Positions 1-9,265 of a DNA stretch of 44,510 bases are shown here, in pieces. Source of the stretch: an uncultured Brachyspira sp. (GTDB lineage: Bacteria; Spirochaetota; Brachyspiria; Brachyspirales; Brachyspiraceae); the NCBI RefSeq assembly GCF_944390595.1, contig NZ_CALXRN010000118.1, forward strand, positions 1 through 44,510. Direction: 5' to 3'. A program made the translations under genes and the position numbers. Every line of letters starts with the position of its first letter. Within the stretch, counting starts at the first letter, position 1. The notes under the pieces were generated by a model, which saw only the letters and a program-made list of their open reading frames with translations, was not told the DNA's origin and searched no databases.

Positions 1-402
1 ACTTACGGACTTGAAAGAATATGTATGTATCTTCAGAATGTTGATAATGTATATGATTTGGAATGGGGACATGGCATAAAATACGGAGATGTACATTTAC
101 AAAGTGAAAGAGAATTCTCTAAATATAATTTTGAAATAGCTGATACAGATATGTATTTCAGACATTTTAAAGAATACGAAGAAGAATGCGACAGATGTTT
201 AGCTAACGGATGCGTTCTTCCTGCTTATGATATGGTTATGAAAAGTTCGCATGTATTCAATATGCTTGATGCTAGAAATGCTATAAGTGTTACTGAACGT
301 GCCGGATATATAGCAAGAGTTAGAGAACTTATGAAAAAAGTTTCTGCTGCTTATATAGAATCAAGAGAAAAAATGGGATATCCATTAATAAAAAATAAAT
401 AA
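1..402 (+). CDS. glyQ: Glycyl-tRNA synthetase alpha subunit, C-terminal part (partial)
   Basis: The reading frame is already open at the first base ([12 protein letters not shown]) and runs to a TAA at 400-402, so the window cuts the gene. The conserved stretch [19 protein letters not shown] followed by [15 protein letters not shown] is typical of the catalytic alpha subunit of the alpha2beta2 bacterial glycyl-tRNA synthetase, which charges tRNA-Gly in the cytoplasm. The C-terminal segment with [23 protein letters not shown] is also diagnostic. About 134 residues of a protein usually near 290 are present. The beta subunit (glyS) is not downstream, because the next gene converges, so glyS must lie elsewhere. 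Confidence 0.95.
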   Translation, partial: TYGLERICMYLQNVDNVYDLEWGHGIKYGDVHLQSEREFSKYNFEIADTDMYFRHFKEYEEECDRCLANGCVLPAYDMVMKSSHVFNMLDARNAISVTERAGYIARVRELMKKVSAAYIESREKMGYPLIKNK

Positions 403-422
403 TATTTAAACATTAAAAATAA

Positions 423-458
423 AAAAGGCTGGTATATGATAATATATATCAGCCTTTT
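423..458. terminator. Bidirectional terminator between glyQ and aroK
   Basis: AAAAGGCTG at 423-431 pairs with CAGCCTTTT at 450-458, and the stem extends through AT pairs with one wobble. A-rich and T-rich tracts on either side suit termination from both convergent genes. Confidence 0.8.
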
Positions 459-460
459 AT

Positions 461-982
461 TTATATATAACTTTTTATTTCTTCCAAAAATTTTTTGAAA
501 GTATTATTTATACTATCTTCCCAAGTATTATGAGTAAATATTATATGAGCTGTCTCTCTGTATAAAGGATCTCTTTGTTTTGAGAGTTCTAATAATTTAT
601 TTTTATCTTTGGCAAGAAGAGGTCTTTCTCTAGGATCTATATTATCAAGTATAATATTAGGGCTTCTGTCTATAAAAATTGTTAATCCTTTTTCTTTCAT
701 AATTTTTCTATTTTTTTCTGCTAATACTATACCGCCTCCCGTTGATATTACAGTATTATTTAAATTACTAAGCTCTTCTAAAACATTGCTTTCAATATCT
801 CTAAAATAAGTCTCTCCGCTGTCAGCAAAGATATTCGTTATAGTTTTGTTTTCTCTTTTTTCTATAAATGAATCCATATCATATAAAGTATAATTTAAAT
901 GTTTTGCAAGCATTTTAGATAATACACTTTTACCGCATCCCGGCAATCCTATTATAAATATAGTGCTGTAATTATTATTCAT
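461..982 (-). CDS. aroK: Shikimate kinase
   Basis: This cytoplasmic enzyme phosphorylates shikimate with ATP in chorismate synthesis. The protein has 173 residues, the usual size. It shows the Walker A loop GLPGCGKS (residues 12-19), the shikimate-binding DMD (35-37) and R61 in YFRD, the GGG turn (82-84) and the lid-type RERPLL around R120. The ATG lies inside the last codons of pheA (GATGAATAA), giving an 8-base overlap, so the two genes are almost certainly co-transcribed and translationally coupled. Pairing shikimate kinase with the phenylalanine branch enzyme fits a small aromatic amino-acid operon. Confidence 0.95.
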   Translation of the reverse strand: MNNNYSTIFIIGLPGCGKSVLSKMLAKHLNYTLYDMDSFIEKRENKTITNIFADSGETYFRDIESNVLEELSNLNNTVISTGGGIVLAEKNRKIMKEKGLTIFIDRSPNIILDNIDPRERPLLAKDKNKLLELSKQRDPLYRETAHIIFTHNTWEDSINNTFKKFLEEIKSYI

Positions 983-2084
983 CGTACTGCCCCAATATTA
1001 CTAAATTCTCAACGCTTCTTTCAAAATCCATTAACTCATCATTATACTTATCAAAATCACCAGTCATATCAATATAAAAATAATACTGCCACTTTCTATC
1101 GCTATGAGGACGGCTTACTATAGAAGTTAAATTAAAACATTTTAACTTATCAAGAGAATTAGCTAAACTTCCATTCTCATGCGGAAGCAAAAATCTTATA
1201 GTCATTTTATTTCCAGTTCTTAAAGAATTATCATAGTTAGCAACTATTATAAAACGAGTTGTATTTCCTTTTATGTTTTCAATATTTTCTTTTAACATTT
1301 CCAAGCCATAAATTTTGCATGCATTTTTATTTGAAATAGAAGCAATAGTTTTATCATTTTCATTTGCAACTATATATGCAGCCTCAGCTGTGTTTGATGC
1401 TGCAGCCTCTTCAAAATCGTTTTCTTTTATAAAATTTGAACATTGCTTTAAAGCCTGATGATGAGATATAACTTTTTTGATATCTTTTATACTGCTTCCT
1501 TTCTTTGCCATAAGTCCGTATTCTATAGGAAGATAAATTTCTCCTACAATTTTGCAATTATAGTCAGCTAGTATATCCAATACTTCATTAACCATGCCTG
1601 TAGAAGAATTTTCTAAAGGAAGAACTCCGTAATAACTTTCACCGTTTCTTATACTTTCTAGAACCTCATCAAAATATGCTTTTTTTATAAACTTCGCATT
1701 ATCTCCGAAAAATTTACAAGCAGCTTCATGTCCGTTTCCTCCCTCGCGTCCCTGATAAACAACCGTTTCATCATACTTTATTTTATTTTTATTATCACTC
1801 TCTGTTTTTGCTTCATCAATTAAATGTTTCTGCAGCTGCTTTGATGTATACATTATATCATTATACATAGTTGTAATAAGAGATGATAATTCTTTATTCT
1901 CAAGCAATTCAATCTTACTTGCAATAACCTCTTTTTCTCTCTTAGGATCAAATATAGGAATATTGTTTTTTTTCTTAGTTTCCCCAACCATTAAGCTAAT
2001 TTTCATTCTTTCATCTATTAAATTTATTATTTGCTTATCTATTATGTCAATTTCATTTCTTAGTTTAATTAACTCTTCATTCAT
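975..2084 (-). CDS. pheA: Bifunctional chorismate mutase / prephenate dehydratase (P-protein)
   Basis: Converts chorismate to prephenate and then to phenylpyruvate for phenylalanine synthesis. An N-terminal AroQ-type mutase helix bundle (LRNEIDIIDKQIINLIDER) covers about residues 1-85. The dehydratase domain follows with YQGREGGNGHEAA, the GVLPLENSSTG loop, SHHQAL and the NTTRF motif. A C-terminal ACT regulatory domain contains NGSLANSL and IVSRPH. The frame is open upstream to 2162, but the ATG at 2084 is preferred. It has AAGGA eight bases upstream, it starts exactly at the mutase domain, and a consensus promoter at 2116-2144 would start transcription near 2109. The ACT motif normally written ESRP reads VSRP here. 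Confidence 0.93.
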   Translation of the reverse strand: MNEELIKLRNEIDIIDKQIINLIDERMKISLMVGETKKKNNIPIFDPKREKEVIASKIELLENKELSSLITTMYNDIMYTSKQLQKHLIDEAKTESDNKNKIKYDETVVYQGREGGNGHEAACKFFGDNAKFIKKAYFDEVLESIRNGESYYGVLPLENSSTGMVNEVLDILADYNCKIVGEIYLPIEYGLMAKKGSSIKDIKKVISHHQALKQCSNFIKENDFEEAAASNTAEAAYIVANENDKTIASISNKNACKIYGLEMLKENIENIKGNTTRFIIVANYDNSLRTGNKMTIRFLLPHENGSLANSLDKLKCFNLTSIVSRPHSDRKWQYYFYIDMTGDFDKYNDELMDFERSVENLVILGQYDE

Positions 2085-2115
2085 AAAAAATTTCCTTACA
2101 AACTTTAATATGTAG

Positions 2116-2144
2116 ATTATACAAAAATGAATACAAATTGTAAA
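2116..2144 (-). promoter_or_regulatory. Sigma-70-type promoter for pheA-aroK
   Basis: On the minus strand TTTACA (2144-2139) is followed after 17 bases by TATAAT (2121-2116). Transcription would begin near 2109, which excludes the longer upstream start of pheA. Confidence 0.65.
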
Positions 2145-2210
2145 GTGTTTTATAAAATACATATTTTTTATAAAACATATATTACATTTATATTGTTTTT
2201 TATATATTTT

Positions 2211-2250
2211 TTGATTGATTATGATTGTTTTTGATTGAATTTGATTGATT
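2211..2250 (+). promoter_or_regulatory. Four phased 10-bp repeats, probable operator of the fructose operon
   Basis: The 40 bases are four consecutive 10-mers: TTGATTGATT, ATGATTGTTT, TTGATTGAAT and TTGATTGATT, all sharing TGATTG at the same phase. One repeat per helical turn puts all copies on one DNA face. Short direct repeats are usual operator style for DeoR-family regulators, and such a regulator is encoded just downstream. The last repeat overlaps the -35 box of the promoter. Confidence 0.6.
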
Positions 2251-2272
2251 TTTATGTTTTTTTTTATATAAT
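2245..2272 (+). promoter_or_regulatory. Promoter of the fructose operon
   Basis: TTGATT at 2245-2250 and TATAAT at 2267-2272 are separated by 16 bases. The start would fall near 2279, giving a leader of under 30 bases before the regulator gene. Confidence 0.6.
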
Positions 2273-2306
2273 TATTAATATAAAGATTAAATAAAGGCTG
2301 AATTAA

Positions 2307-3044
2307 ATGCTTAAAGTAAGCAGATACGAATTAATATTAGAACTCATAAAAGATAAAAAAAATATTAAGCTGGAAGAATTAATTGAAAAACTTAATGTAT
2401 CTGAGGCAACCATAAGAAGAGATTTAACATTTCTTGAAGAAGCCGGAAAAATCAGAAGAGTTCATGGAGGAGCAATACTAATTGATTCTGAAGAAGAAAG
2501 TTTAATATATAAAAAAGAAATTCATTCTGAAGAAAAAGAGAAAATAGCAAAGTTTGCAGCTTCTTTTGTTGAAAGAGGCAGTATTATATATTTGGATGCA
2601 GGAACTACAGTATTTGCAATGATTAAATATTTAGCCGGTATAGAAAATATAAAAGTTATAACAAACGGACTTACTCATGTAGAAGAACTTTATAATAAAA
2701 AAATAGAAACGTATTTAATAGGCGGAAAGATAAAAATGCTTACAGGTGCTTTAGTCGGAGCAAGTGCTGCTTTATCAATTAAAAGCTTCAATTTTGATTT
2801 AGCATTTATGGGAGCAAACGGTATAGATATTAACGGATATTCAACTCCGGATCCTGAAGAAGCATTAATAAAAAATGAGGTTTCTTTAAAAGCTGATAAA
2901 ACTTATTTTTTATGCGATGAATCTAAATTTAATAAAAAAAATTTAATAAATTTTTGTAATTTGGAAGACACATATTTAATAACTAATGCCAAAGAAATCA
3001 ATGATGATATAAAAAATAAATTAAAAGGATTATATATTATTTAA
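2307..3044 (+). CDS. fruR: DeoR-family transcriptional regulator of the fructose operon
   Basis: The protein has 245 residues, typical of the DeoR family. An N-terminal winged helix-turn-helix (LEELIEKLNVSEATIRRDL, about residues 20-40, then EEAGKIRRVHGGA) binds DNA. The C-terminal sugar-phosphate isomerase-like sensor domain contains YLDAGTT, TNG and GG motifs (DeoRC). It begins 15 bases after an AAAGG ribosome site and is 24 bases from fruK. First place in a fruR-fruK-fruA operon implies autoregulation with a fructose-phosphate inducer, as in other such operons. The exact ligand is inferred from context. The four 10-bp repeats upstream are the likely binding site. Confidence 0.88.
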   Translation: MLKVSRYELILELIKDKKNIKLEELIEKLNVSEATIRRDLTFLEEAGKIRRVHGGAILIDSEEESLIYKKEIHSEEKEKIAKFAASFVERGSIIYLDAGTTVFAMIKYLAGIENIKVITNGLTHVEELYNKKIETYLIGGKIKMLTGALVGASAALSIKSFNFDLAFMGANGIDINGYSTPDPEEALIKNEVSLKADKTYFLCDESKFNKKNLINFCNLEDTYLITNAKEINDDIKNKLKGLYII

Positions 3045-3068
3045 TTAATAAAAATAGGGAGATTATTT

Positions 3069-3986
3069 ATGGTATATACTTTAACATTAAATCCTGCTGT
3101 TGATTATTATATAGATATGAATAACTTTGAAGAGGGAGAATTAAATAAAGTTAATAATGCCTATACATTAGCCGGAGGTAAAGGCATAAATGTTTCAAAA
3201 GTTCTTAAAAATTTCAATGTTGATTCTATAGCTTTAGGATTCTGCGGAGGCTTTACAGGAGATTATATAAAAAAACATCTTAAAGAATACGGCATAAAAG
3301 AAAATTTTATTTATTTAGAAGAAGATACAAGAATAAATATAAAATTAAAAACTGAAAAAACAGAAAGCGAAATAGCAGGAAAATCTCCTAATGTACCAAA
3401 AGAAAAATCAGATGAATTATTAACATTTATAAATACAAATATAAAAGAAAATGATATATTAGTATTATCCGGAAGCGTTCCAAATTCTGTTTCAAGCTCC
3501 ATATATAAAGAAATAATAAATAAATCATGCAAAAATATAAAAATAATATTAGATGCCAGAGATGAAGCATTTAAAATTGCAGTAAAAGAAAAAGTATTTC
3601 TTACAAAACCTAATAAAAAGGAATTAGGAGAATATTTTAATAAAACAATAGAAACTACAGAAGATATCATAAAGTATGCAAAAGAATTAATAAAAGAAGG
3701 AAGCGAAAATGTAATAGTATCATTGGGTAAAGAAGGCTCTGTTCTTGTAACAAAAGATGAAGTATATATAGGAAATGCTCCTGAGGGCAAATTGATAAGT
3801 TCTGTTGGCTCAGGAGATTCTATGGTAGCAGGAATAGTTTACGGACTAAGTAAAAATTTAAGTTTATCTGATGCTTATAAATATGCTATAGCAAGCGGAA
3901 GCTCTACAGCATGTTCTGAGGGACTGACAACATTTGAGAATATGAATAACTTTTTAGAAAAAGTAGAAATAAAAAAAATTAATTAA
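3069..3986 (+). CDS. fruK: 1-phosphofructokinase
   Basis: PfkB-family (ribokinase-fold) kinase that phosphorylates fructose 1-phosphate to fructose 1,6-bisphosphate in the cytoplasm. It has 305 residues, the normal size. Visible hallmarks are the N-terminal TLNPAVDYYI typical of FruK/LacC, the GGKGINVS signature (residues 36-43) and the C-terminal GSGDSMVAG with the catalytic base at D250. An AGGGAG ribosome site precedes the ATG. It sits between the regulator and the fructose permease, completing the fructose uptake and entry-to-glycolysis route. Tagatose-6-phosphate kinase (LacC) is the nearest alternative, but the fructose EII next door argues for FruK. Confidence 0.92.
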   Translation: MVYTLTLNPAVDYYIDMNNFEEGELNKVNNAYTLAGGKGINVSKVLKNFNVDSIALGFCGGFTGDYIKKHLKEYGIKENFIYLEEDTRINIKLKTEKTESEIAGKSPNVPKEKSDELLTFINTNIKENDILVLSGSVPNSVSSSIYKEIINKSCKNIKIILDARDEAFKIAVKEKVFLTKPNKKELGEYFNKTIETTEDIIKYAKELIKEGSENVIVSLGKEGSVLVTKDEVYIGNAPEGKLISSVGSGDSMVAGIVYGLSKNLSLSDAYKYAIASGSSTACSEGLTTFENMNNFLEKVEIKKIN

Positions 3987-4011
3987 TGTTATAAATAAAT
4001 GGAGGCTAGCA

Positions 4012-5889
4012 ATGCTAAAAGACGTTATAACTTTAGATTGTATAAATATTGATTTAAAGGGACAAACAAAATCAGAAATTATAGATGAAATGGTTGATAT
4101 TCTCTATAATAATGGTAAATTAAATGACAGAGAAGAGTATAAAAAAGAAATTCTTAAAAGAGAGGCACAAAGTTCAACAGGTATGGAAGAAGGAATAGCT
4201 ATACCTCATGGAAAGACTAAAGCTGTAAAAATTCCTACTGTGGCAATAGGAATTTCAAAAAAAGGTGTTGATTATGAATCTTTAGACGGCGAGCCTTCTC
4301 ATTTATTTTTTATGATAGCAGCTCCGGAAAACTCTAACGATTCTCATATTGAATTATTATCCAAAATAACTACTTTACTTCTTGAAGATGATATAAGAGA
4401 AGCATTATTAAATGCTAAAAGCAAAGAAGAAGTATTAGATATATTAATGAAAAATGCTGAAAAGGATAATGAAGATTCATCTCTAAATCAGGAAAATAAT
4501 TCTGAAAATACATATCAAGTATTAGCTGTAACAGCTTGTCCTACCGGAATAGCACATACTTATATGGCAGCAGATGCATTACTCAAAAAAGGAAAAGAAT
4601 TAGGAATTACTGTTAAAGTGGAAACTAATGGTTCAAGCGGTGTAAAAAATGAACTTACAAAAGAAGAGATAAAAAATGCAAAAGGCATAATAGTAGCTGC
4701 TGATAAAAATGTTGCTATGGAAAGATTTGCAGGAAAGAATGTTGATATAGTAGGTGTAAAGGAAGCTATAAAAAATCCTGAACAGTTAATAAGAAATGCT
4801 GTAAATCAAACTGCACCAATATATCAGTCAAGCAATGATGCTTCTACTTCAAATAATAGATTTGCTAAAAAACCTAAAACCGGAGTATATAAGCATTTAA
4901 TGTCAGGAGTATCAAATATGCTTCCTTTCGTTGTAGGAGGAGGTATACTTATAGCTTTTTCATTTATGTTTGGAATTAATGCAAGCAATCCTAATGATCC
5001 TTCTTACAATTATTTTGCGAAGCTTTTAAATGATATAGGCGGCGGCAATGCTTTCTTCTTAATGGTACCTGTAATGGCTGCATTTATAGGTATGAGTATT
5101 GCCGACAGACCTGGATTTGCTCCTGCTATGGTTGGAGGCTTAATATCTTTAAATAGCGGCGGCGGTTTCTTAGGCGGTTTAATAGGAGGATTTTTAGGCG
5201 GATATATAACACTTTTACTAAAAAAAATATCCAGCAAATTGCCTGACAGTTTGGAAGGAATAAAGCCTGTTTTATTATATCCATTATTCGGTATATTCTT
5301 TACAGGTGCTATTATGTACCTATTTATAGTAGAGCCTATAGCAGCAATCAATTCAGGACTTTCAGTATTTTTAAAAAGTTTGGGAACTGGAAACTTAATA
5401 CTTCTTGGTGCTATATTGGGAGCTATGATGTCAACTGATATGGGAGGACCTATAAACAAGGCTGCTTTCACATTCGGAATAGCAATGATAGCTTCAGGAG
5501 ATTATGCCCCTCATGCTGCTGTTATGGCAGGAGGTATGGTTCCGCCTTTGGGAATAGCATTAGCTACTACAATATTCAGAAATAAATTCACAGCTGATGA
5601 AAAAGATGCTGGAAAAACATGCTATATTATGGGATTATCATTTATTACTGAGGGAGCTATACCATTTGCCGCATCTGATCCTATAAGAGTATTGCCTTCA
5701 TGTATAATAGGTGCTGCTATTTCAGGTGCTTTATCTATGGCTTTTCATATAGAACTTAGAGCCCCTCATGGAGGATTATTTGTACTTCCTATAGTTAATA
5801 ATCCGGCATTATACCTGCTTGCTATAGTTATAGGTTCTGTTATCACTGCTGTAATACTTGGATTTATAAAGAAACCCGTAAATAACTAA
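4012..5889 (+). CDS. fruA: Fructose-specific PTS permease EIIABC
   Basis: Imports fructose across the inner membrane and phosphorylates it to fructose 1-phosphate. Three domains are fused in 625 residues: EIIA (about 1-145) with the phospho-acceptor H66 in AIPHGK; EIIB (about 168-265) with C176 in TACPTGIAHT; and EIIC (about 290-620), a polytopic membrane domain with GGG-rich segments and the conserved MGGPINKAAF and TEGAIPFAA regions. A clear GGAGG lies seven bases before the ATG. It is the last gene of the operon and is followed by a strong hairpin. HPr and enzyme I are not in the window. Confidence 0.94.
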   Translation: MLKDVITLDCINIDLKGQTKSEIIDEMVDILYNNGKLNDREEYKKEILKREAQSSTGMEEGIAIPHGKTKAVKIPTVAIGISKKGVDYESLDGEPSHLFFMIAAPENSNDSHIELLSKITTLLLEDDIREALLNAKSKEEVLDILMKNAEKDNEDSSLNQENNSENTYQVLAVTACPTGIAHTYMAADALLKKGKELGITVKVETNGSSGVKNELTKEEIKNAKGIIVAADKNVAMERFAGKNVDIVGVKEAIKNPEQLIRNAVNQTAPIYQSSNDASTSNNRFAKKPKTGVYKHLMSGVSNMLPFVVGGGILIAFSFMFGINASNPNDPSYNYFAKLLNDIGGGNAFFLMVPVMAAFIGMSIADRPGFAPAMVGGLISLNSGGGFLGGLIGGFLGGYITLLLKKISSKLPDSLEGIKPVLLYPLFGIFFTGAIMYLFIVEPIAAINSGLSVFLKSLGTGNLILLGAILGAMMSTDMGGPINKAAFTFGIAMIASGDYAPHAAVMAGGMVPPLGIALATTIFRNKFTADEKDAGKTCYIMGLSFITEGAIPFAASDPIRVLPSCIIGAAISGALSMAFHIELRAPHGGLFVLPIVNNPALYLLAIVIGSVITAVILGFIKKPVNN

Positions 5890-5908
5890 CATATATTCTT
5901 CGAAAAAA

Positions 5909-5935
5909 GGCTAGAGTTTATATCAAACTCTAGCC
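5909..5935. terminator. Terminator after fruA
   Basis: A perfect 11-bp stem, GGCTAGAGTTT with AAACTCTAGCC, encloses a five-base loop. It is flanked by an A6 tract and a T-rich tract, so it can serve both fruA and the convergent oppA gene. Confidence 0.9.
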
Positions 5936-5956
5936 TAAATTTTTTAACAATTAAAC

Positions 5957-7570
5957 TTATTCTAAATAACATTTATGAAATCTATGCAAACCTAAAGAAT
6001 CATAATAAATATCTTTAAGTTTTGGAGATACAAGCAATGGTTCTGTATAATAATATATAGGTATTATAGCTTCTTCTTTCATAAGCATTTCTTCAGCCTT
6101 ATGCATAGTCTCCATTCTAAACTTTTGATCACCGGAAAGCATAACTTCATTAATCATATCATCATAAGCCTTATTACTATAAACACTATAGTTGTTTGGA
6201 GAATAGCTTACACATAAAGTCATAAAATTAACAGGATCATCAAAATCACCATTCCATCCGCCGCGTGCCATAGTAATGTTTCTGTCATATCTAGTCTGTA
6301 AAAATACAGCCCATTCTTCCTGTGTTAAAGTAACATCAATACCAAGATTCTCCTTCCACATTTGCTGAACAGCCTCAAATATTTTTACATGTATTCCAGG
6401 ATCAGCTTTAAACTCCATAACAGGAAAACCTTCTCCATTAGGATATCCGGCTTCAGCCATTAATCTTTTAGCCTCTTCAACATTTTTAGCATATCCTTCT
6501 TTACTTACATCAATATATTCTCCGGCATTTTCTCTAAAATCGCCTTCATAATCTGATATACCGTAAGGAACTAATGCACCTGCTGGTTTTTCTCCTCCCA
6601 TAGTTACCTGCTCTACTATATAATTTCTATCAATAGCAAGAGATAATGCTCTTCTTACTCTAACATCCTTTAATATATCATTAGTTAAATTTAAGCAATA
6701 ATAATATGATGATATTCTAGGCTTAATAACTATAAGTCCGTCTTCCTGCAATGCTTTTATATCCTGTCTAGGAAAAGATCTGGCAAAATGCAAATTTCCG
6801 CTTTTAACTCCTGCTACAGAACCAGTTTCATTTTCCATTAAAACAAATGTAAGTTTATCAGGAACTATGTTTTCTATATTCCAGTAATTAGTATTTTTTT
6901 CCATAACAAGACTTTCATCTCTGTTTCTCTCTACAAGTTTGAAAGCACCATTTCCAATATAAGTATCTGCTTTTAATGTCCATTTGTCTCCATACTTATC
7001 TATAATATCTTTTCTTAAAGGATAGAAAGTAGGAAAACTTAAAAGCTCCAAAAAGTAAGCTGTAGGAGCTTCTAATGTAACTTCTAAAGTATAATCATCA
7101 ATAGCCTTTACTCCTAAACTTTCCTTAGGCATATCGCCTGCTGTTATTGCCTTAGCATTTTTTACAGGTTCATGCTGATATCCGTATTGACTTCCAGTAG
7201 CAGGATCAACAACCCTTTGCCAAGAATACACAAAATCATTGGCTGTAACAGGTTTGCCGTCTGTCCATTTAGCGTTAGTTCTTAATTTAAATGTATAAGT
7301 AAGACCATCTTCGCTAATTTCCCAGCTCTCTGCAACTGCAGGCGACAATTTACCATTAAAATCTTTTTCTACTAATCCCTCAAATGTATGTATTAAATAA
7401 AATACTGCATCCGAAGTAACATTAATACTTGGATCAATAGTATTAGGTTCAGGACCTGTGTTTATAAATATAGATATGCCGTCATTTGATGAAGCGGTCT
7501 TTGATGAAGAACATGCTGTTATGAACGACATAATAATAATTAAAATAAATGTTATACTTATCCTATTCAT
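5957..7570 (-). CDS. oppA: OppA-type peptide ABC transporter substrate-binding lipoprotein
   Basis: Extracytoplasmic solute-binding protein family 5, which captures oligopeptides for an Opp permease. The 537-residue product begins with a lipoprotein signal (hydrophobic run then ITAC, lipidated C20). The mature part shows NTGPEPNTIDPSINVTSDA, FEGLVEKD, AESWEISEDGLTYTFKLR and a WNGDFDDP segment, all family hallmarks. AGGAG lies seven bases before the ATG. It lies 44 bases after the next oppA paralogue on the same strand, so the two are probably co-transcribed. No permease or ATPase genes are nearby, so these are orphan binding proteins that would serve a transporter encoded elsewhere. Confidence 0.92.
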   Translation of the reverse strand: MNRISITFILIIIMSFITACSSSKTASSNDGISIFINTGPEPNTIDPSINVTSDAVFYLIHTFEGLVEKDFNGKLSPAVAESWEISEDGLTYTFKLRTNAKWTDGKPVTANDFVYSWQRVVDPATGSQYGYQHEPVKNAKAITAGDMPKESLGVKAIDDYTLEVTLEAPTAYFLELLSFPTFYPLRKDIIDKYGDKWTLKADTYIGNGAFKLVERNRDESLVMEKNTNYWNIENIVPDKLTFVLMENETGSVAGVKSGNLHFARSFPRQDIKALQEDGLIVIKPRISSYYYCLNLTNDILKDVRVRRALSLAIDRNYIVEQVTMGGEKPAGALVPYGISDYEGDFRENAGEYIDVSKEGYAKNVEEAKRLMAEAGYPNGEGFPVMEFKADPGIHVKIFEAVQQMWKENLGIDVTLTQEEWAVFLQTRYDRNITMARGGWNGDFDDPVNFMTLCVSYSPNNYSVYSNKAYDDMINEVMLSGDQKFRMETMHKAEEMLMKEEAIIPIYYYTEPLLVSPKLKDIYYDSLGLHRFHKCYLE

Positions 7571-7614
7571 AATATACTCCTAAATAATATTTATTGAATT
7601 AAAGTAGATTTTTA

Positions 7615-9231
7615 TTATTCCAAATATGCCTTAGAAAAACTATGTTTACCCATAGAATCATATTGAACGCCTTTTAATTTCGGAGATACCAATAAAGGTT
7701 CATTATAAAAATAAATGGGTATTATAGCCATATCTTTAATTAATAATTCTTCTGCTTTATGCATACTGATCATTCTATGGGAAGGATCTGTAATTAAAGT
7801 GGCACTTCTTATTAAATCATCATATCTATTATTACTGTAGACACTATTATTATTTGCTGAATAACTCAAAAATAGAGATAAAAAATTAATAGGATCATCA
7901 AAATCTCCATTCCAACCGCCGCTTGCTATTTCTATATTTTTATCGAATCTTTGAGTAACTAAATCTGACCATTCTAATTCTTCCAAAACAACATCAATAC
8001 CAAGATGTTCTTTCCACATTTTCTGTATAGCTTGAAATATATACTTATGTACGCCATGAGTAGTTTTGAAAGTTAAAGTAGGAAATCCTGAACCATTAGG
8101 ATAACCTGCAAGCATCATAAGTCTTTTCGCTTCTTTAACATTATCATCATAACTTCCTTTAGTTAAATCTATATAATCACCGCCATTCTCTCTAAAATCT
8201 CCGAAAAATCCTGATACTCCATAGGGAACTAAAGCCCCTGCAGGTCTCTCACCACCTTTTGTGATATTTTCAACTATATAGTTTCTATCTATAACTAAGG
8301 ATAAAGCTTTTCGGACATTAATATCAGATAAAACGCTATTGGTTATATTGATAAAATAGAAATAACTTGCTACTCTTGGTACATTGTGTATATATCCGGA
8401 TTTATTTAGAGATATTATATTCTCTCTTGGAAAATTTCTAGAAAAATGAAGCTCATTATTTAATACAGCATTAGCCGAATAATTATTGTTATTAGTTAAT
8501 ATAAATTCCAATTTTTTCGGATATACTTCTGCCTTATTCCAATAAAATTCACTTCTCTCCATAACAATAGATTTATTAAAATCTCTTTTTGTAACTTTGA
8601 AAGGACCATTACCAATAAAAGTTTCAGGAGATTTTGTCCAATTGCTTCCATGTAAAGATATTATATCTTCTCTTAAAGGATAAAAAGTAGGATATGCCAA
8701 AATTTCTAAAAAATATGTTAAAGGCAATTCTAATATTATTTCTAAAGTGTAGTCATCAATAGCCTCAACTCCTAGATATTTTGTCTCTATTTCTCCGCTA
8801 TTAATGGCTTTAGCATTCTTAATAATATTATATTGATAAGCATATTTACTTTTTATTTGAGGATCGAATAATCTTCTGAAAGAATAAACAAAATCTTTAG
8901 CTACAACAGGGTTGCCGTCGCTCCAATAAGCATCATTTCTTAGATGAAAAGTATATACAAGTCCATCGCTGCTAACATTCCAGCTTTTAGCAACAGCAGG
9001 TATTATCTTACCATCCTTATCTTTATTTACTAAACCTTCAAATATATGAGTTAAATAAATTAATGTATCAGCTGTTACATTAACACTTGGATCTATTGTG
9101 TAAGGTTCCGAACCTATATTAATTACCAATTCCTGATCTTTATTAACCTGTTTATAAGGTACAGCCTCTTCTATTTCAGAACATGAAATGGACAATAAAA
9201 ATACAGCGAATAAAAAATAATGTTTTAGCAT
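7615..9231 (-). CDS. oppA: OppA-type peptide-binding lipoprotein, second tandem copy
   Basis: A diverged paralogue of the neighbouring binding protein. It keeps NIGSEPYTIDPSVNVTADT, THIFEGLV and GGWNGDFDDPINF, and has a lipoprotein signal ending LSISC (lipidated C17). The frame is open to a TTG at 9243, but the ATG at 9231 is chosen. GGA lies seven bases upstream of it, and the resulting signal peptide has normal length (538 residues in all). A consensus promoter sits at 9266-9294. Tandem orphan binding proteins of this kind usually widen the peptide range of one shared permease. That role is inferred. Confidence 0.9.
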   Translation of the reverse strand: MLKHYFLFAVFLLSISCSEIEEAVPYKQVNKDQELVINIGSEPYTIDPSVNVTADTLIYLTHIFEGLVNKDKDGKIIPAVAKSWNVSSDGLVYTFHLRNDAYWSDGNPVVAKDFVYSFRRLFDPQIKSKYAYQYNIIKNAKAINSGEIETKYLGVEAIDDYTLEIILELPLTYFLEILAYPTFYPLREDIISLHGSNWTKSPETFIGNGPFKVTKRDFNKSIVMERSEFYWNKAEVYPKKLEFILTNNNNYSANAVLNNELHFSRNFPRENIISLNKSGYIHNVPRVASYFYFINITNSVLSDINVRKALSLVIDRNYIVENITKGGERPAGALVPYGVSGFFGDFRENGGDYIDLTKGSYDDNVKEAKRLMMLAGYPNGSGFPTLTFKTTHGVHKYIFQAIQKMWKEHLGIDVVLEELEWSDLVTQRFDKNIEIASGGWNGDFDDPINFLSLFLSYSANNNSVYSNNRYDDLIRSATLITDPSHRMISMHKAEELLIKDMAIIPIYFYNEPLLVSPKLKGVQYDSMGKHSFSKAYLE

Positions 9232-9265
9232 ACAGTATTCCAATAAATATTACATGATATATTTG

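Noticed and set aside
2085-2162. Longer N-terminus for pheA (26 extra residues)
   Set aside because: The added stretch is hydrophobic and unlike the mutase domain, it has no ribosome site, and a good promoter places the transcript start downstream of it.
3311-3790. Open frame antisense to fruK
   Set aside because: Shadow of a well-conserved kinase gene with no supporting signals.
5010-5471. Open frame of 153 codons antisense to fruA
   Set aside because: It mirrors the Gly-rich membrane domain of fruA, is Pro/Ile/Lys-biased, and has no ribosome site or recognisable domain.
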